Below are positions 53,807-63,800 of a stretch of 64,000 nt of DNA, one piece after another (position 1 is the first letter of the stretch; every line of letters starts with the position of its first letter). The position numbers were made by a program, and so were the translations under genes. This stretch comes from Neorhizobium vignae (GTDB lineage Bacteria; Pseudomonadota; Alphaproteobacteria; Rhizobiales; Rhizobiaceae). The notes beneath the pieces are model-generated. The model did not search any database and was not told the origin of the DNA. It saw nothing but the letters and a program-made list of their open reading frames with translations. The DNA lies in the NCBI RefSeq assembly GCF_000732195.1, contig NZ_JNNU01000012.1, positions 1 to 64,000 of the forward strand, in the 5' to 3' direction.

Positions 53807-54573
53807 TCGGCAGCTCCGAATCCCAGTGCTTTGGCGACACGATCCTGAACCGAATAATCGGTCAGGTCCAGCTTGAGCGGCGTCACGGAGATCTTGTTCT
53901 CCTTCAACGCCTGGATATCGGTGCCCTCACGGAAATTGCCCTTCCGCTCGCCGAATCGCAGCCAGTAATAGGGCTTGCCGCGGCCGTCCTCGCGGGCATC
54001 GATCGTCAGGCCGAAATCGAGCTTGCCCTGCGAGGTCACTTCTACGCCCTGCACATCGCCCGGTTCACAATTCGGGAAGTTCAGATTGAGGAAGGTGCCG
54101 TCCGGCAGATCAACGTCGATGAGCTTGCCAATGAGATCCGCCGCGTACGATTCAACGACTTCCCAAGGCACCACCCGACCGTCTTCGCGCCGCACGGCCT
54201 GGCTGAGCGCAAAGGAGCGCACGCCCTGCAGCGTGCCTTCGATCGCGCCTGCGATCGTGCCCGAATAGGTGACGTCATCGGCCATGTTGGCGCCATCGTT
54301 GACGCCCGAGAGCACCAGATCCGGTTTTCCCGGCAGGACTTCGCGAATGCCCATGATGACGCAATCGGTCGGCGTGCCGCGCAGCGCGAAATGCTTGTCG
54401 CCGACTTTGCGAAGACGGAGCGGCTCGGAGAGCGTCAGCGAGTGGGCAAGCCCGCTCTGGTCGGTTTCCGGCGCGACGATCCAGACGTCATCCGAAAGTT
54501 TCCGGGCAATCCGTTCGAGAACGGCGAGGCCTTCGGCGTGAATGCCGTCGTCGTTGGTCAGAAGTATCCGCAT
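53803..54573 (-). CDS. surE: 5'/3'-nucleotidase SurE
   Basis: 256 residues. Metal-dependent survival phosphatase. The N-terminal [20 protein letters not shown] carries the metal-binding Asp pair, with later [13 protein letters not shown] and [20 protein letters not shown]. It overlaps both neighbours by 1-4 bases, indicating translational coupling in a serS-surE-pcm transcript. Confidence 0.97.
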   Translation of the reverse strand: MRILLTNDDGIHAEGLAVLERIARKLSDDVWIVAPETDQSGLAHSLTLSEPLRLRKVGDKHFALRGTPTDCVIMGIREVLPGKPDLVLSGVNDGANMADDVTYSGTIAGAIEGTLQGVRSFALSQAVRREDGRVVPWEVVESYAADLIGKLIDVDLPDGTFLNLNFPNCEPGDVQGVEVTSQGKLDFGLTIDAREDGRGKPYYWLRFGERKGNFREGTDIQALKENKISVTPLKLDLTDYSVQDRVAKALGFGAAD

Positions 54574-55856
54574 CAGGCCGCCCGCTCGATCTTGCTCAGG
54601 CCACCCATATACGGCAGAAGCGCGTCCGGAATTGTGACCGAACCGTCCTCGTTCAGATAATTTTCCATGACCGCGATCAGGCAGCGGCCGACCGCCACGC
54701 CCGAGCCGTTCAGCGTGTGAACGAACTTCAGCGCCTTGTCGTCCTTGGCGCGATAACGCGCATTCATGCGACGCCCCTGGAAATCGCCGCAGACGGAGCA
54801 GGACGAGATTTCGCGGTAGGTATCCTGACCCGGCAGCCAGACCTCGATGTCATAAGTCTTGCGCGCGCCAAAACCCATGTCGCCGGTGCAGAGCGTCATG
54901 GTGCGGAAATGCAGGCCGAGGCGCTTCAGCATGTTCTCGGCGCATTCGGTCATCCGCTCGTGCTCCGCGATCGACGATTCCTGGTCGGTGATCGACACGA
55001 GTTCGCACTTCCAGAACTGGTGCTGGCGCAGCATGCCGCGGGTATCGCGGCCGGCGGAACCAGCTTCCGAACGGAAGGACGGCGTCAGTGCGGTGAAGCG
55101 CAGCGGCAGCTTTTCCTGCTCCAGAATTTCCCCGGAAACGAGGTTGGTAAGGGTCACTTCCGCCGTGGGGATGAGGTAACGGCCATCCGTCGTCTTGAAG
55201 AGGTCTTCCTCGAACTTCGGCAACTGGCCGGTGCCGTACATGGCGTCCCCCTTCACCATCAGCGGCGAAGAGACCTCGGTGTAGCCATGCTCGGTCGTGT
55301 GCATGTCGATCATGAACTGGCCGAGCGCCCGCTCAAGCCTGGCGAGCTGGCCAGTGAGAACGGTGAAACGCGAACCGGAGAGCTTGGTCGCGCGCTCGAA
55401 ATCCATCATTCCGAGCGCTTCGCCGATCTCGTAGTGCTCCTTGGCAGCATGGTTCCAGCGCGGCTTTTCGCCGACGACATGCTTGACCACGTTGTCGTGC
55501 TCGTCCTTGCCGACCGGTACGTCGTCAAACGGAATGTTCGGGATGCGCGACAGGGCATCGTCGAGCGCTGCGACGGCGTCGCGCTCCTCCTGCTCGGCGA
55601 CCGGCATTGTCTCCTTGATGGTCGCGACTTCGGCCTTCAGCCTTTCAGCGAGCTCGGAATTCTTCTGTCCGAGTGCAATACCGATCTCCTTGGAGGCGGC
55701 GTTGCGGCGGGACTGCATATCCTGAAGCTTCTGGATGACGGAACGGCGCTTGTCGTCCAGCGCCAGGAGGGTTGCCGCCATGGGCTCTGCGCCGCGCTTG
55801 TTGAGCGCCGCATCCAAAGCCCCTTCGTTTTCACGGATCCACTTGATATCGAGCAT
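54573..55856 (-). CDS. serS: Seryl-tRNA synthetase
   Basis: 427 residues: an N-terminal coiled-coil tRNA-binding arm (residues about 25-110) and a class II catalytic core. Motif 2 is [20 protein letters not shown], followed by FWKCELVS. Motif 3 region is [20 protein letters not shown], with [21 protein letters not shown] precedes the ATG. It is followed by surE with a one-base overlap. Confidence 0.98.
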   Translation of the reverse strand: MLDIKWIRENEGALDAALNKRGAEPMAATLLALDDKRRSVIQKLQDMQSRRNAASKEIGIALGQKNSELAERLKAEVATIKETMPVAEQEERDAVAALDDALSRIPNIPFDDVPVGKDEHDNVVKHVVGEKPRWNHAAKEHYEIGEALGMMDFERATKLSGSRFTVLTGQLARLERALGQFMIDMHTTEHGYTEVSSPLMVKGDAMYGTGQLPKFEEDLFKTTDGRYLIPTAEVTLTNLVSGEILEQEKLPLRFTALTPSFRSEAGSAGRDTRGMLRQHQFWKCELVSITDQESSIAEHERMTECAENMLKRLGLHFRTMTLCTGDMGFGARKTYDIEVWLPGQDTYREISSCSVCGDFQGRRMNARYRAKDDKALKFVHTLNGSGVAVGRCLIAVMENYLNEDGSVTIPDALLPYMGGLSKIERAA

Positions 55857-55911
55857 CTTGCCTTGCCTTTAGAGCGGAACGCCGCGGACTCGCAAAGCAG
55901 GCCGGAAGGCT

Positions 55912-56736
55912 TCAGGCCTTGTCCGTCTCCGCAACATCCGAAGGTTCCTGCTCCGAAAGCTTGTCCTCGGCACGTTTGCGCTCGACGAGTCGTGCGGCGT
56001 AGATGGAAATCTCGTAGAGAAGGATGGTCGGCAGTGCAAGACCGATCTGGGACATCGGATCTGGCGGTGTCAGCACGGCTGCGACCACGAATGCCAGCAC
56101 GATCGCGTATTTGCGCTTCTCCCGCAGCCAGTCGCTGGAGAGGATGCCGACGCGTGCGAGCAGCGTGGTAACGACCGGAAGCTGGAACACCAGACCGAAA
56201 GACAGGACCAGCGTCATGATCAGGCTCAGATATTCCGAGACCCGCGGCAGAAGCGAAATGCCGACTTCACCTTCCGTCGGCGCCTGCTGCATGGCGAGGA
56301 AGAACCACATGACCATGGGAGTGAAGAAGAAATAGACCAGCGCGCCGCCCATCAGGAAGAGGACCGGCGAAGCGACCAGGAACGGCAGGAAGGCCGCCCG
56401 CTCGTTCTTGTAGAGGCCCGGCGCCACGAACTTGTAGATCTGCGAAGCGATCACCGGGAAGGCGATGACCAGCGCCCCGAACATCGCCACCTTCACCTGG
56501 GTGAAGAAGAATTCCTGTGGAGCGGTATAGATCAGCTCCGACTTGGAGAGATCGAGGCCGGCCCAGATGACAGCCCATTTATAGGGAACGACAAGCAGGT
56601 TGAAAAGCTGCTTGGCGAAGAAGAAACAGACGACGAACGCGATGAAAAATGCGCCGATCGACCACATCAGCCGGGTGCGCAGTTCCATCAGATGCTCGAT
56701 GAGCGGCTGCGGCTTGTCTTCGATGTCACCGCTCAT
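55912..56736 (-). CDS. tatC: Sec-independent protein translocase TatC
   Basis: 274 residues, six membrane segments. The N-terminal PLIEHLMELRTRLMWSIGAF and the loop AVIWAGLDLSKSELIYTAPQ with EFFFTQVKVAMF are diagnostic. TatC recognises twin-arginine signal peptides. The C-terminus is charged and cytoplasmic. Its start overlaps tatB by four bases. Confidence 0.97.
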   Translation of the reverse strand: MSGDIEDKPQPLIEHLMELRTRLMWSIGAFFIAFVVCFFFAKQLFNLLVVPYKWAVIWAGLDLSKSELIYTAPQEFFFTQVKVAMFGALVIAFPVIASQIYKFVAPGLYKNERAAFLPFLVASPVLFLMGGALVYFFFTPMVMWFFLAMQQAPTEGEVGISLLPRVSEYLSLIMTLVLSFGLVFQLPVVTTLLARVGILSSDWLREKRKYAIVLAFVVAAVLTPPDPMSQIGLALPTILLYEISIYAARLVERKRAEDKLSEQEPSDVAETDKA

Positions 56737-57446
56737 GCGTCGTCCTTCGGGGTATCAGCTTTTTTCGGCGTGCGCTTGCCGGCCGGAGCCTTGACGATCG
56801 CCTCATCCACAACCTGGGCAACGGGAGCCGGTTTCGCCGCCGCGCGACTGCGTTTCGGTTTTTCGACGACGGCGACCGGAACCTCGGCGGTCTCGACGGC
56901 GGGTTTTGCCTTTGCGGCGGTCTTGCGGACAGGCTTCTGCTTTTCCACGACGGTTGCTGCCGCTGCTGCCTCAGGCGAGGCAGGCGCGGATTGGGCCGGA
57001 GCCGGTACAGGCGCAGCTGTCGGGGATGCAGGCGCTGCCAGCGGGAAGTTTGCGGGAACCTCCGGAGCGGCCTCGACGCTCGACGTGCCCTCGACAGCTT
57101 GCCGGGCCTCGATATCGGTCTCGCTTACGGCCGGCGTCGGCATCTGCGTCGCCTTCTGCAGATCGGCGCGGATTTCCTGCCCCATCTGCCGGAGGGGATT
57201 GATCGCATCCCTCAGCGCGTTTGTCGGGTTCAGCCGCTGCGCATCCGAAATCGTCTTGCGCACGTCGTCGAGTTCCGATTCCTTCAGCGCCTCGTCGAAT
57301 TGCGAGCGGAATTCCCCGGCCATCTTGCGCAGATTGGTCGTCATCTTGCCAAAGGCCCTGAGCATGGGCGGCAAATCCTTCGGACCAACCACGACGATCA
57401 GCACGATCGCAATGACGAGAAGCTCGGTCCAGCCGATATCAAACAT
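56733..57446 (-). CDS. tatB: Sec-independent protein translocase TatB
   Basis: 237 residues. Membrane anchor MFDIGWTELLVIAIVLIVVV then the conserved GPKDLPPMLRAFGKMTTNLR amphipathic helix. The remainder is a long Ala/Pro/Lys-rich tail (KTAAKAKPAVETAEVPVAVV), much longer than in E. coli and of low complexity. It works with TatC in the receptor complex. Confidence 0.95.
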   Translation of the reverse strand: MFDIGWTELLVIAIVLIVVVGPKDLPPMLRAFGKMTTNLRKMAGEFRSQFDEALKESELDDVRKTISDAQRLNPTNALRDAINPLRQMGQEIRADLQKATQMPTPAVSETDIEARQAVEGTSSVEAAPEVPANFPLAAPASPTAAPVPAPAQSAPASPEAAAAATVVEKQKPVRKTAAKAKPAVETAEVPVAVVEKPKRSRAAAKPAPVAQVVDEAIVKAPAGKRTPKKADTPKDDA

Positions 57447-57479
57447 TCAACGAGGCTCCTGGAACCCGCCACTCGGACA

Positions 57480-57704
57480 TTACGACCGGGTGGTTTCCTT
57501 GGCCTCTTCAGCCTTGAGATCAACGGTCTTCGTCGTGGTCGTCGCGCCGTTCGCCTCCGGGGCGTCCTCGTCGCTCATGCCCTTCTTGAAGCTCTTGATG
57601 CCCTTGGCGAAATCGCCCATCAGTTCCGGAATCTTGCCGCGTCCGAAGAGAACGAGCACGATGACCAGAACGATCAGCCAATGCCACACACTGAAAGAAC
57701 CCAT
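57480..57704 (-). CDS. tatA: Sec-independent protein translocase TatA
   Basis: 74 residues: [20 protein letters not shown] then [20 protein letters not shown], the standard anchor-hinge-amphipathic helix. It polymerises to form the Tat pore. GGAG precedes the ATG. tatB begins 33 bases downstream. Confidence 0.97.
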   Translation of the reverse strand: MGSFSVWHWLIVLVIVLVLFGRGKIPELMGDFAKGIKSFKKGMSDEDAPEANGATTTTKTVDLKAEEAKETTRS

Positions 57705-58171
57705 AAGTCCAACTCCATTAGTACCGTTTCATCGATGTAAGCTCTTTATGATGCTTTTTCAAACACCAAAATGTCGTCAGTGGACACCTTATCGCGACGT
57801 CCTTAACCGTGGACGGCAACTCGTCGGCGCGGATCCGGCCACGGCCCGGCTGACTGGCCTAGCGAACCAAGAACGTCCGGGATTCCCAGGCCGCCGAGGG
57901 GATCGTCCCGACTGAGTCCCGCCGCAAGCTGGCTAACTTGGAGGCACGGCCGCATCGCCTCTTCGGCATCGTGGCCGACTGCGATCACCGTCGCGACGCT
58001 CTCTATCAGGGTCGCCGGCGTTTCGGCTCGGATAAGTTCCTGTAGCCGAGAAACGAGGCCGGAAAACGGCCCTTCCGTCAGAAAACCACCTGCCAAGGAG
58101 TCGACGTGACGCCGGAGAGCGCATGGCGTGACGGACAGACGCGCTCCTGGACCGCAACCGCTCCGGCGAAA
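57705..58171. other. 467-base stretch between tatA and scpB; one weak ORF
   Basis: A leftward frame at 57803-58096 (97 codons from TTG, no ribosome binding site) encodes a fairly ordinary-looking sequence (SGLVSRLQELIRAETPATLI). It could be a remnant or a fortuitous frame. The tatA promoter should lie near 57705-57800. No RNA gene or terminator seen. Confidence 0.5.
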
Positions 58172-58888
58172 TCACTCTTCAGCTTCGCCGCCCGGCGTCA
58201 GGAGGCCAAGTTCCTCAAGATCGAGTTGCGTGATCGGGTCCTCGTCCTCGGAAAGATCGTCGACATTGAGCGGGACGGGTATCGCAAAGCCCGGCGGGAT
58301 GCGGCCGGAAAGCAGACCGGCGCCCTTCAATTCTTCGAGACCGGGCAGATCGCGCAGCTCCTCCAGGCCGAAATGGTCGAGGAAATCGGGCGTCGTGGCG
58401 AGCGTCACCGGTCGTCCCGGGGTGCGGCGGCGGCCGCGGAAGCGGACCCAGCCCGCCTCCATCAGCACGTCCAGCGTGCCTCTGGACGTCTGTACCCCGC
58501 GAATCTCCTCGATCTCGGCGCGGGTGACGGGCTGGTGATAGGCAATGATGGCAAGCACTTCGAGTGCGGCGCGCGACAGCTTCTTCGTCTCATTGTCTTC
58601 CTGATGGATGACGAAGGAGAGATCGGCGGCGGTGCGGAAGGCCCAGCGATCGCCGCTGCGGATCAGGTTGACCCCGCGGGGGGCGTAGACCTCCGCCAGC
58701 CGCAGCATGACGGCGTTCACATTGGTGCCGCGCGGCAGGCGTTCGGCCAGAAACGTTTCAGAGACCGGCTCGGCCGAGGCGAAGACCAGCGCTTCCGCGA
58801 TCCGCTCGACTTCCGCCGATGAGAAGGATGGGAGCTCCGCCTCTTCTTGCGCGGCGATCGGCGGATCGTCGTCCTCTTGCGGCGTCAA
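58172..58888 (-). CDS. scpB: Segregation and condensation protein ScpB
   Basis: 238 residues. Two winged-helix domains: EVERIAEALVFASAEPVSET, then ALEVLAIIAYHQPVTRAEIE and EIRGVQTSRGTLDVLMEAGW. These are the ScpB (kleisin-interacting) pattern, followed by an acidic tail. It acts with ScpA and SMC in chromosome condensation. Its start overlaps the scpA stop (ATGA). Confidence 0.96.
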   Translation of the reverse strand: MTPQEDDDPPIAAQEEAELPSFSSAEVERIAEALVFASAEPVSETFLAERLPRGTNVNAVMLRLAEVYAPRGVNLIRSGDRWAFRTAADLSFVIHQEDNETKKLSRAALEVLAIIAYHQPVTRAEIEEIRGVQTSRGTLDVLMEAGWVRFRGRRRTPGRPVTLATTPDFLDHFGLEELRDLPGLEELKGAGLLSGRIPPGFAIPVPLNVDDLSEDEDPITQLDLEELGLLTPGGEAEE

Positions 58889-59736
58889 TCAACGCCTCCC
58901 TTAGCGGGCTGTGGCGGAGCGGGCTGCTGCGGTCCGGTGCCCCTGCGCAGAAAGATCGGTTGGAACGCGCCGTCCTGGCGGATCTCGAGCTTGCCTTCGC
59001 GCACCAGTTCGAGCGACGCGGCAAAGGCGCTGGCGGTTGCCGTGACGCGATCCTCCGGCGGCAGATAGGGCAAGAGATAGTGCTGCAGCGCCGTCCAGTC
59101 GACGATCTCGCCGAGCATACGGGTCAGCAGCTCGCGGGCATCGACCAGCGACCAGACCTTGCGCCTCTCGATCGTCACCTGGGTGACGGCGGTGCGCTGG
59201 CGCAGGTTCGCATAGGCCGAGAGAAGATCGTAGAGCGTCGCATCATAAGCGGATTCAACGCGATGCGGGATATGTTCCGGCGCCCCGCGGGCAAAGACCT
59301 CGCGGCCGAGCCGATTGCGGTTGACCAGCCGGGTCGCCGACTCCCGCATCGCCTCGAGGCGCTTCAGGCGGAAAGCGAGCGTCGCCGCCAGTTCCTCGCC
59401 GCTCGGGCCGTCGTCGCCCTTGGCTTGCTGCGGAATGAGCAGCTTCGACTTGAGATAGGCGAGCCAGGCGGCCATGACGAGATAGTCGGCGGCAAGCTCG
59501 ATGCGGACCCGCCGGGCGCTGTCGATGAACAATAGATATTGCTCGACCAGTGCCAGAACGGAGATGCGGGCGAGATCGACCTTCTGGGTGCGGGCCAGAT
59601 GAAGCAGCAGGTCGAGCGGACCTTCGAAACCGCTGACATCGATGACGAGTGCCGGATCGTCCGTCGCACGTTCGGCGCCGGCATCCTGCCACAACTTGTC
59701 CATCGGAATGGCGTTTTGCGATGTCGTCGTTGCCAT
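58885..59736 (-). CDS. scpA: Segregation and condensation protein ScpA (kleisin)
   Basis: 283 residues. SGFEGPLDLLLHLARTQKVD-type N-terminus, DLARISVLALVEQYLLFIDS and DYLVMAAWLAYLKSKLLIPQ are the family hallmarks. The C-terminal winged helix (TASAFAASLELVREGKLEIR) binds the SMC head. The start may be a few codons later. It lies 27 bases after nagZ on the same strand. Confidence 0.95.
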   Translation of the reverse strand: MATTTSQNAIPMDKLWQDAGAERATDDPALVIDVSGFEGPLDLLLHLARTQKVDLARISVLALVEQYLLFIDSARRVRIELAADYLVMAAWLAYLKSKLLIPQQAKGDDGPSGEELAATLAFRLKRLEAMRESATRLVNRNRLGREVFARGAPEHIPHRVESAYDATLYDLLSAYANLRQRTAVTQVTIERRKVWSLVDARELLTRMLGEIVDWTALQHYLLPYLPPEDRVTATASAFAASLELVREGKLEIRQDGAFQPIFLRRGTGPQQPAPPQPAKGGVD

Positions 59737-59763
59737 TCCCCAACCTCTTGCTGTCGACAGCCG

Positions 59764-60780
59764 TCAGGAAACGGCGAGAAGACCCTGGAACTCCGCGCGG
59801 ACCGCCTCCTCGCTCAAGCCGTCGCCCCGGCCGAAGGCCGCTTCCACCGCCTTCGCACGCCGCAACGCTTCGCCGCCAAGCGGTATCGCTTCCTTCACGA
59901 CGGCCTTCATTTCGTCCATCACGCCGTTGCAATGCAAGACAATATCGCAGCCGCCCCCAACGATTCTCGCCGCGCGCTCACCGATCGTGCCCTTCAGGGC
60001 GTTCATCGACGTGTCGTCGGACATCAGCAGCCCGTCGAAGCCGATATGGCCGCGGATGATTTCGTCGATCACCTTGCGCGAAATGGTCGCCGGCTCGTCC
60101 GGGTCGATGGCGGTGAAGACGATATGGGCGCTCATCGCCATCAGCTCGTCCTTCATGGCGACGAAAGGCAGGAAGTCATGCGCTTCCAGATCTGCGCGCG
60201 AGACGGTGACCACCGGCAGTTCGTGATGGCTGTCGGCCATGCCGCGGCCGTGGCCCGGCATGTGCTTCATGACCGGCAGCATGCCGCCCGCCTTGAGGCC
60301 GTCAGCGGCGGCCTGGCCCATTTCGGCAACCGTCTTCGGATCGAATCCATAGGCGCGATCGCCGATAACGTTGCTCGCCCCTTCGATCGGCACGTCGAGC
60401 ACCGGCAGGCAATCGACGTTGATGCCGAATTTCATCAGGTCGAAGGCATGCAGGCGCGACATCAGCCAAGCCGCCCGCAGCCCCTTCTCGCGATCCTGCC
60501 GGTAAAGCTCGCCGAGCACGGCGGCCGAGGGATAACGCTCGATCATCGGCGGGCGGATGCGCTGGACGCGGCCCCCCTCCTGGTCGATCAGCACCGGGGC
60601 ATCCGGCCGGCCGATGGCATCGCGCATGGACGCGACGAGATCGGAGATCTGCGCCGGCTCGACGCAATTGCGGGCAAACAGGATGAAGCCCCAGGGCCGT
60701 TCATCCCGGTAAAGCGCCACTTCGTCCGCGGTAAGGGTCGGGCCGCTGGAGCCCAGGATCATTGCTTTTGATTCGCTCAT
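59764..60780 (-). CDS. nagZ: Beta-N-acetylhexosaminidase NagZ
   Basis: 338 residues, GH3 family. It removes GlcNAc from anhydromuropeptides in peptidoglycan recycling. Signature KHMPGHGRGMADSHHELPVV includes the catalytic His, and the nucleophile Asp is in GLLMSDDTSMNALKG. DRAYGFDPKTVAEMGQAAAD also fits. No signal peptide, so cytoplasmic as expected. Confidence 0.96.
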   Translation of the reverse strand: MSESKAMILGSSGPTLTADEVALYRDERPWGFILFARNCVEPAQISDLVASMRDAIGRPDAPVLIDQEGGRVQRIRPPMIERYPSAAVLGELYRQDREKGLRAAWLMSRLHAFDLMKFGINVDCLPVLDVPIEGASNVIGDRAYGFDPKTVAEMGQAAADGLKAGGMLPVMKHMPGHGRGMADSHHELPVVTVSRADLEAHDFLPFVAMKDELMAMSAHIVFTAIDPDEPATISRKVIDEIIRGHIGFDGLLMSDDTSMNALKGTIGERAARIVGGGCDIVLHCNGVMDEMKAVVKEAIPLGGEALRRAKAVEAAFGRGDGLSEEAVRAEFQGLLAVS

Positions 60781-60811
60781 GGTCCGATCTTAGATCATTG
60801 GAGGGCCAACG

Positions 60812-60836
60812 AAAAACGGGGCGCCCAGGCGCCCCG
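60812..60836 (-). terminator. Terminator after the SPOR-domain gene
   Basis: GC-rich stem CGGGGCG / CGCCCCG with a 6-base loop and an A-run on its left, giving a T-run leftward. It lies 24 bases after the SPOR gene stop, so nagZ probably has its own promoter or relies on readthrough. Confidence 0.85.
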
Positions 60837-60860
60837 CTCGATTTCTTCGGATTTCAGCCC

Positions 60861-63800
60861 TTACCGGCCGACCAGGCAGGTACCGCCGGCGGCGCGATAA
60901 CGCTCGCAGAGCGCTACGGCTTCGTTCTTGCCGCCTGCCGGAATACGGACGCGGTAGAATGTGCCCTTGCCGGCGATCTCGGCGGGCTTGATATCGACAC
61001 CCCGGCCGCCGATGACGCTGCCGAACTTGGCCGAGAGGCTCTGATAGGATTTCTGGGCTTCCGCCTGTGACGGCAGAGAGGCGATCTGGATCACATAGTC
61101 ACCGGACCCCAGCGAAGCCACCTGGTTCGAGGCGGAACCCGTAGCGGCTGCCGCCGCCGGCTGGGCCGGTGCACGGACATTGCCCTGATCGGTAACGGCG
61201 GCGACCACATTGACCGGCTGCTCGGCCGGACGTGCGATCGGAACCGGAGCCTTGCCCGCAGGTGCAGAGGCCTGAACCGGAGCGACGGGCGCCGGAGCCT
61301 GCGCGGCGGGCGGGCTGGGAGCCACGGCCGGCTGGGCAGGAGCGGCTGCGACGGGCGGCGTGACCGGGTTCGTTCTCACCACGTTGACGTGTTCTGCTGG
61401 AGCGGCCGGATTGGCAGGTGCCGAGACCGGAAGGATACCGCCATTTCCGGCAGTCGAGTTGGCCGGCAGGGGTTGAGTCCGGGCCGGTGTCGCCGGCACG
61501 GAAGCCGGGATTTTCTCGGGGAAAGCAGCGGCCGTTTCAACCGGCTTTGCGCCGGCGGCCGGCAGCTTGGCAGTTTCCGGCGCCGCAAGCGCCGGTGCTG
61601 CAACTTCCTGCTCGACCAGCTTGCCGTCGGGGCGGACGATCATCGTCTTGACCTTGCGCGGCATGACGGTCACGGGCTGCTGCTCAGCAGCAGTATTGGT
61701 CTGCGCGGTGCGATCCTGCGGCAGGAGACGCGGATCCTCCGTCTCGCCAACATCGGTCGGCTCGATATCGTTCTCGCCTTCGAGCGGCAGCGTGTCGGGC
61801 ATCAGGGTCTTCTGCACGACGTCGATAGGCTCCTCATTGGAGGAGATCAGGGTGCGCTGCTTCGGATCTTTCGGCGAAACGCCGGCGACGCGGTCGTAGA
61901 CCGCCTTGTCCTGGTTCGGGACCGTCTTGCCGCCCGGATTTTCCGGCGCAATCTTGATCGGTTCGTTGTCTGCGGCAATGATGACCGGTTCGCCGCCCGA
62001 CACGACACCCGACACGCCGCTGCCGAAGAACGCGTAGGCGCCGACACCTCCGAGGATCACAACCCCGGCAAGAACCAGCGGCACAGCCCAGCTGCGGACG
62101 GAACGGCGGGCGTTCTCGACAGTCGCGACATAGTCTGCGTCGGAATAATGCAGTTCCTCGTGCTCAGCGGCCGGCAGCGGCGTCGTCAGGCTGCGTCGGA
62201 AATCCTCTTCCAGAGCCCGCTCGAAATCGTCGAGATCCGTATAATTCGGCGAACGGGCGGCTTCGGCGGCGGCCTGTCGGCCTCTCGGCGCGATATCGAT
62301 ATCCGGCTTGCGTGCCGGCGACGGCTTGCCGGGCGCAGCCAGAAGCGTCGCAAGCTCGGCATCGATGTCGAGCTCGTAATCCGGACGATAGGCCGGCGGC
62401 TGTTCCGGCTCTTCTGCCGGTAGCGACGGTACGTCGAGTTCGGCGATCACCTCCACCTGGTCTTCCGAATCGGCAATCTGGGCCGGATCAAACGGCAGGT
62501 CGGCAATCGATTCCGGCTCTTCTACGATCTGCGTCGCCACGACTGGTGCCGCCGCAGCGGTGACGGGCGCAACGCGCGCCACCGGCGCCACGGAAGGAGC
62601 GGCAGCAGGTGCAGGTTCGGCTTTCACAGGGGCTGCCGCCGGAGACGGTGCCTGAACCGGATGTGCCTGCGCCTCTTCGACGACGATCTCGGCAAGATCG
62701 AGTTCGAGACCATCGAGCGCCAACTCGAATTCCTCGTCGGAGAACGGATCTGTCTCGTCCACAGACGAGACCTCGGCGACCGGCGATTTGGCAACCGGCG
62801 CATCGACAACAGAGGGTGCGGCCGGCGCGACAAATGCGGCGGCCTGCGTCACGGCCGGCTCGGGCTTCGCCACAGGCGTCGCGAGCGGCTGCCCGTTCGA
62901 TATCGGCAGCGTATAGCGCTGGACGTCGTAGATTAGTTCGTCAAGCGCCGAGAACCGATCCTTTTGCGGCGCAGCGGCCGGTACGGCAGCGATCGGCGCA
63001 GCGGTGACCGGCTCAGGCTGCGGCTCCGTTGCTAAGACCTGCGGCCCGGCTGCCTGTGCCGGCTCGATATTCGGGCTCGGGATATCGTTCAGGACCGGCG
63101 GCTCGAAGGCATATTCGTTCGATGCAGGCGCGGTCACTTGAGAAGCGGTTACCGCCGCCTGTGCGGAGGCCGCAGAGACGTCTCGTGCCACGCTGAAATT
63201 GCTGAGCGGCATCCGGAAGCCGGGAATGTAGGCACCCTTGCCCCTCTCCGTCTTCGGCTCAAATTTCGCTTCGGGTTCCAATTTCGCTTCAGGCTCGAAC
63301 GCGACCTCGGGCTCGGTGGCCGCCTCAGGTTCGAATGTCGCCTGAGGTTCGAACCGGACTTCCGGCTCGAATCGCGCTTCGGGCTCAAACGTACCTTCCG
63401 GCTCGAATGCCGCAACGGGCTCGGCCGCGATCGAGTTTTCCAGCTCCGCGGCGAGATCGAACTCCTCCGCCGGGTCCTCTACCGACGCGGCAGACGACAT
63501 CGAGCCTGCAGCGGGGAAATCGGGCAGATCGAAAATGGGCTCCATGCGTGCGGCTTCGAAAGCCGGCTCGAATACCGGTTCCTCAGCAACGCTCCCGTCA
63601 ACGGCATCAACCGCCCGCGGCGGTTCCTCGTCGCCGAAAAGGTCGGCGCGCTCGCTGACGACACTATCGGCCGACGGCAATACCTGCGGCACATCTACCG
63701 CGGCGGCTTCGGCCGGAACGAACTCCAGCTCCTCCGGTTCTACCGGCGGCGCGTCGAACGGCTGAGGGACATCGTCGAGAGCGATATCGTGAATGGGGTC

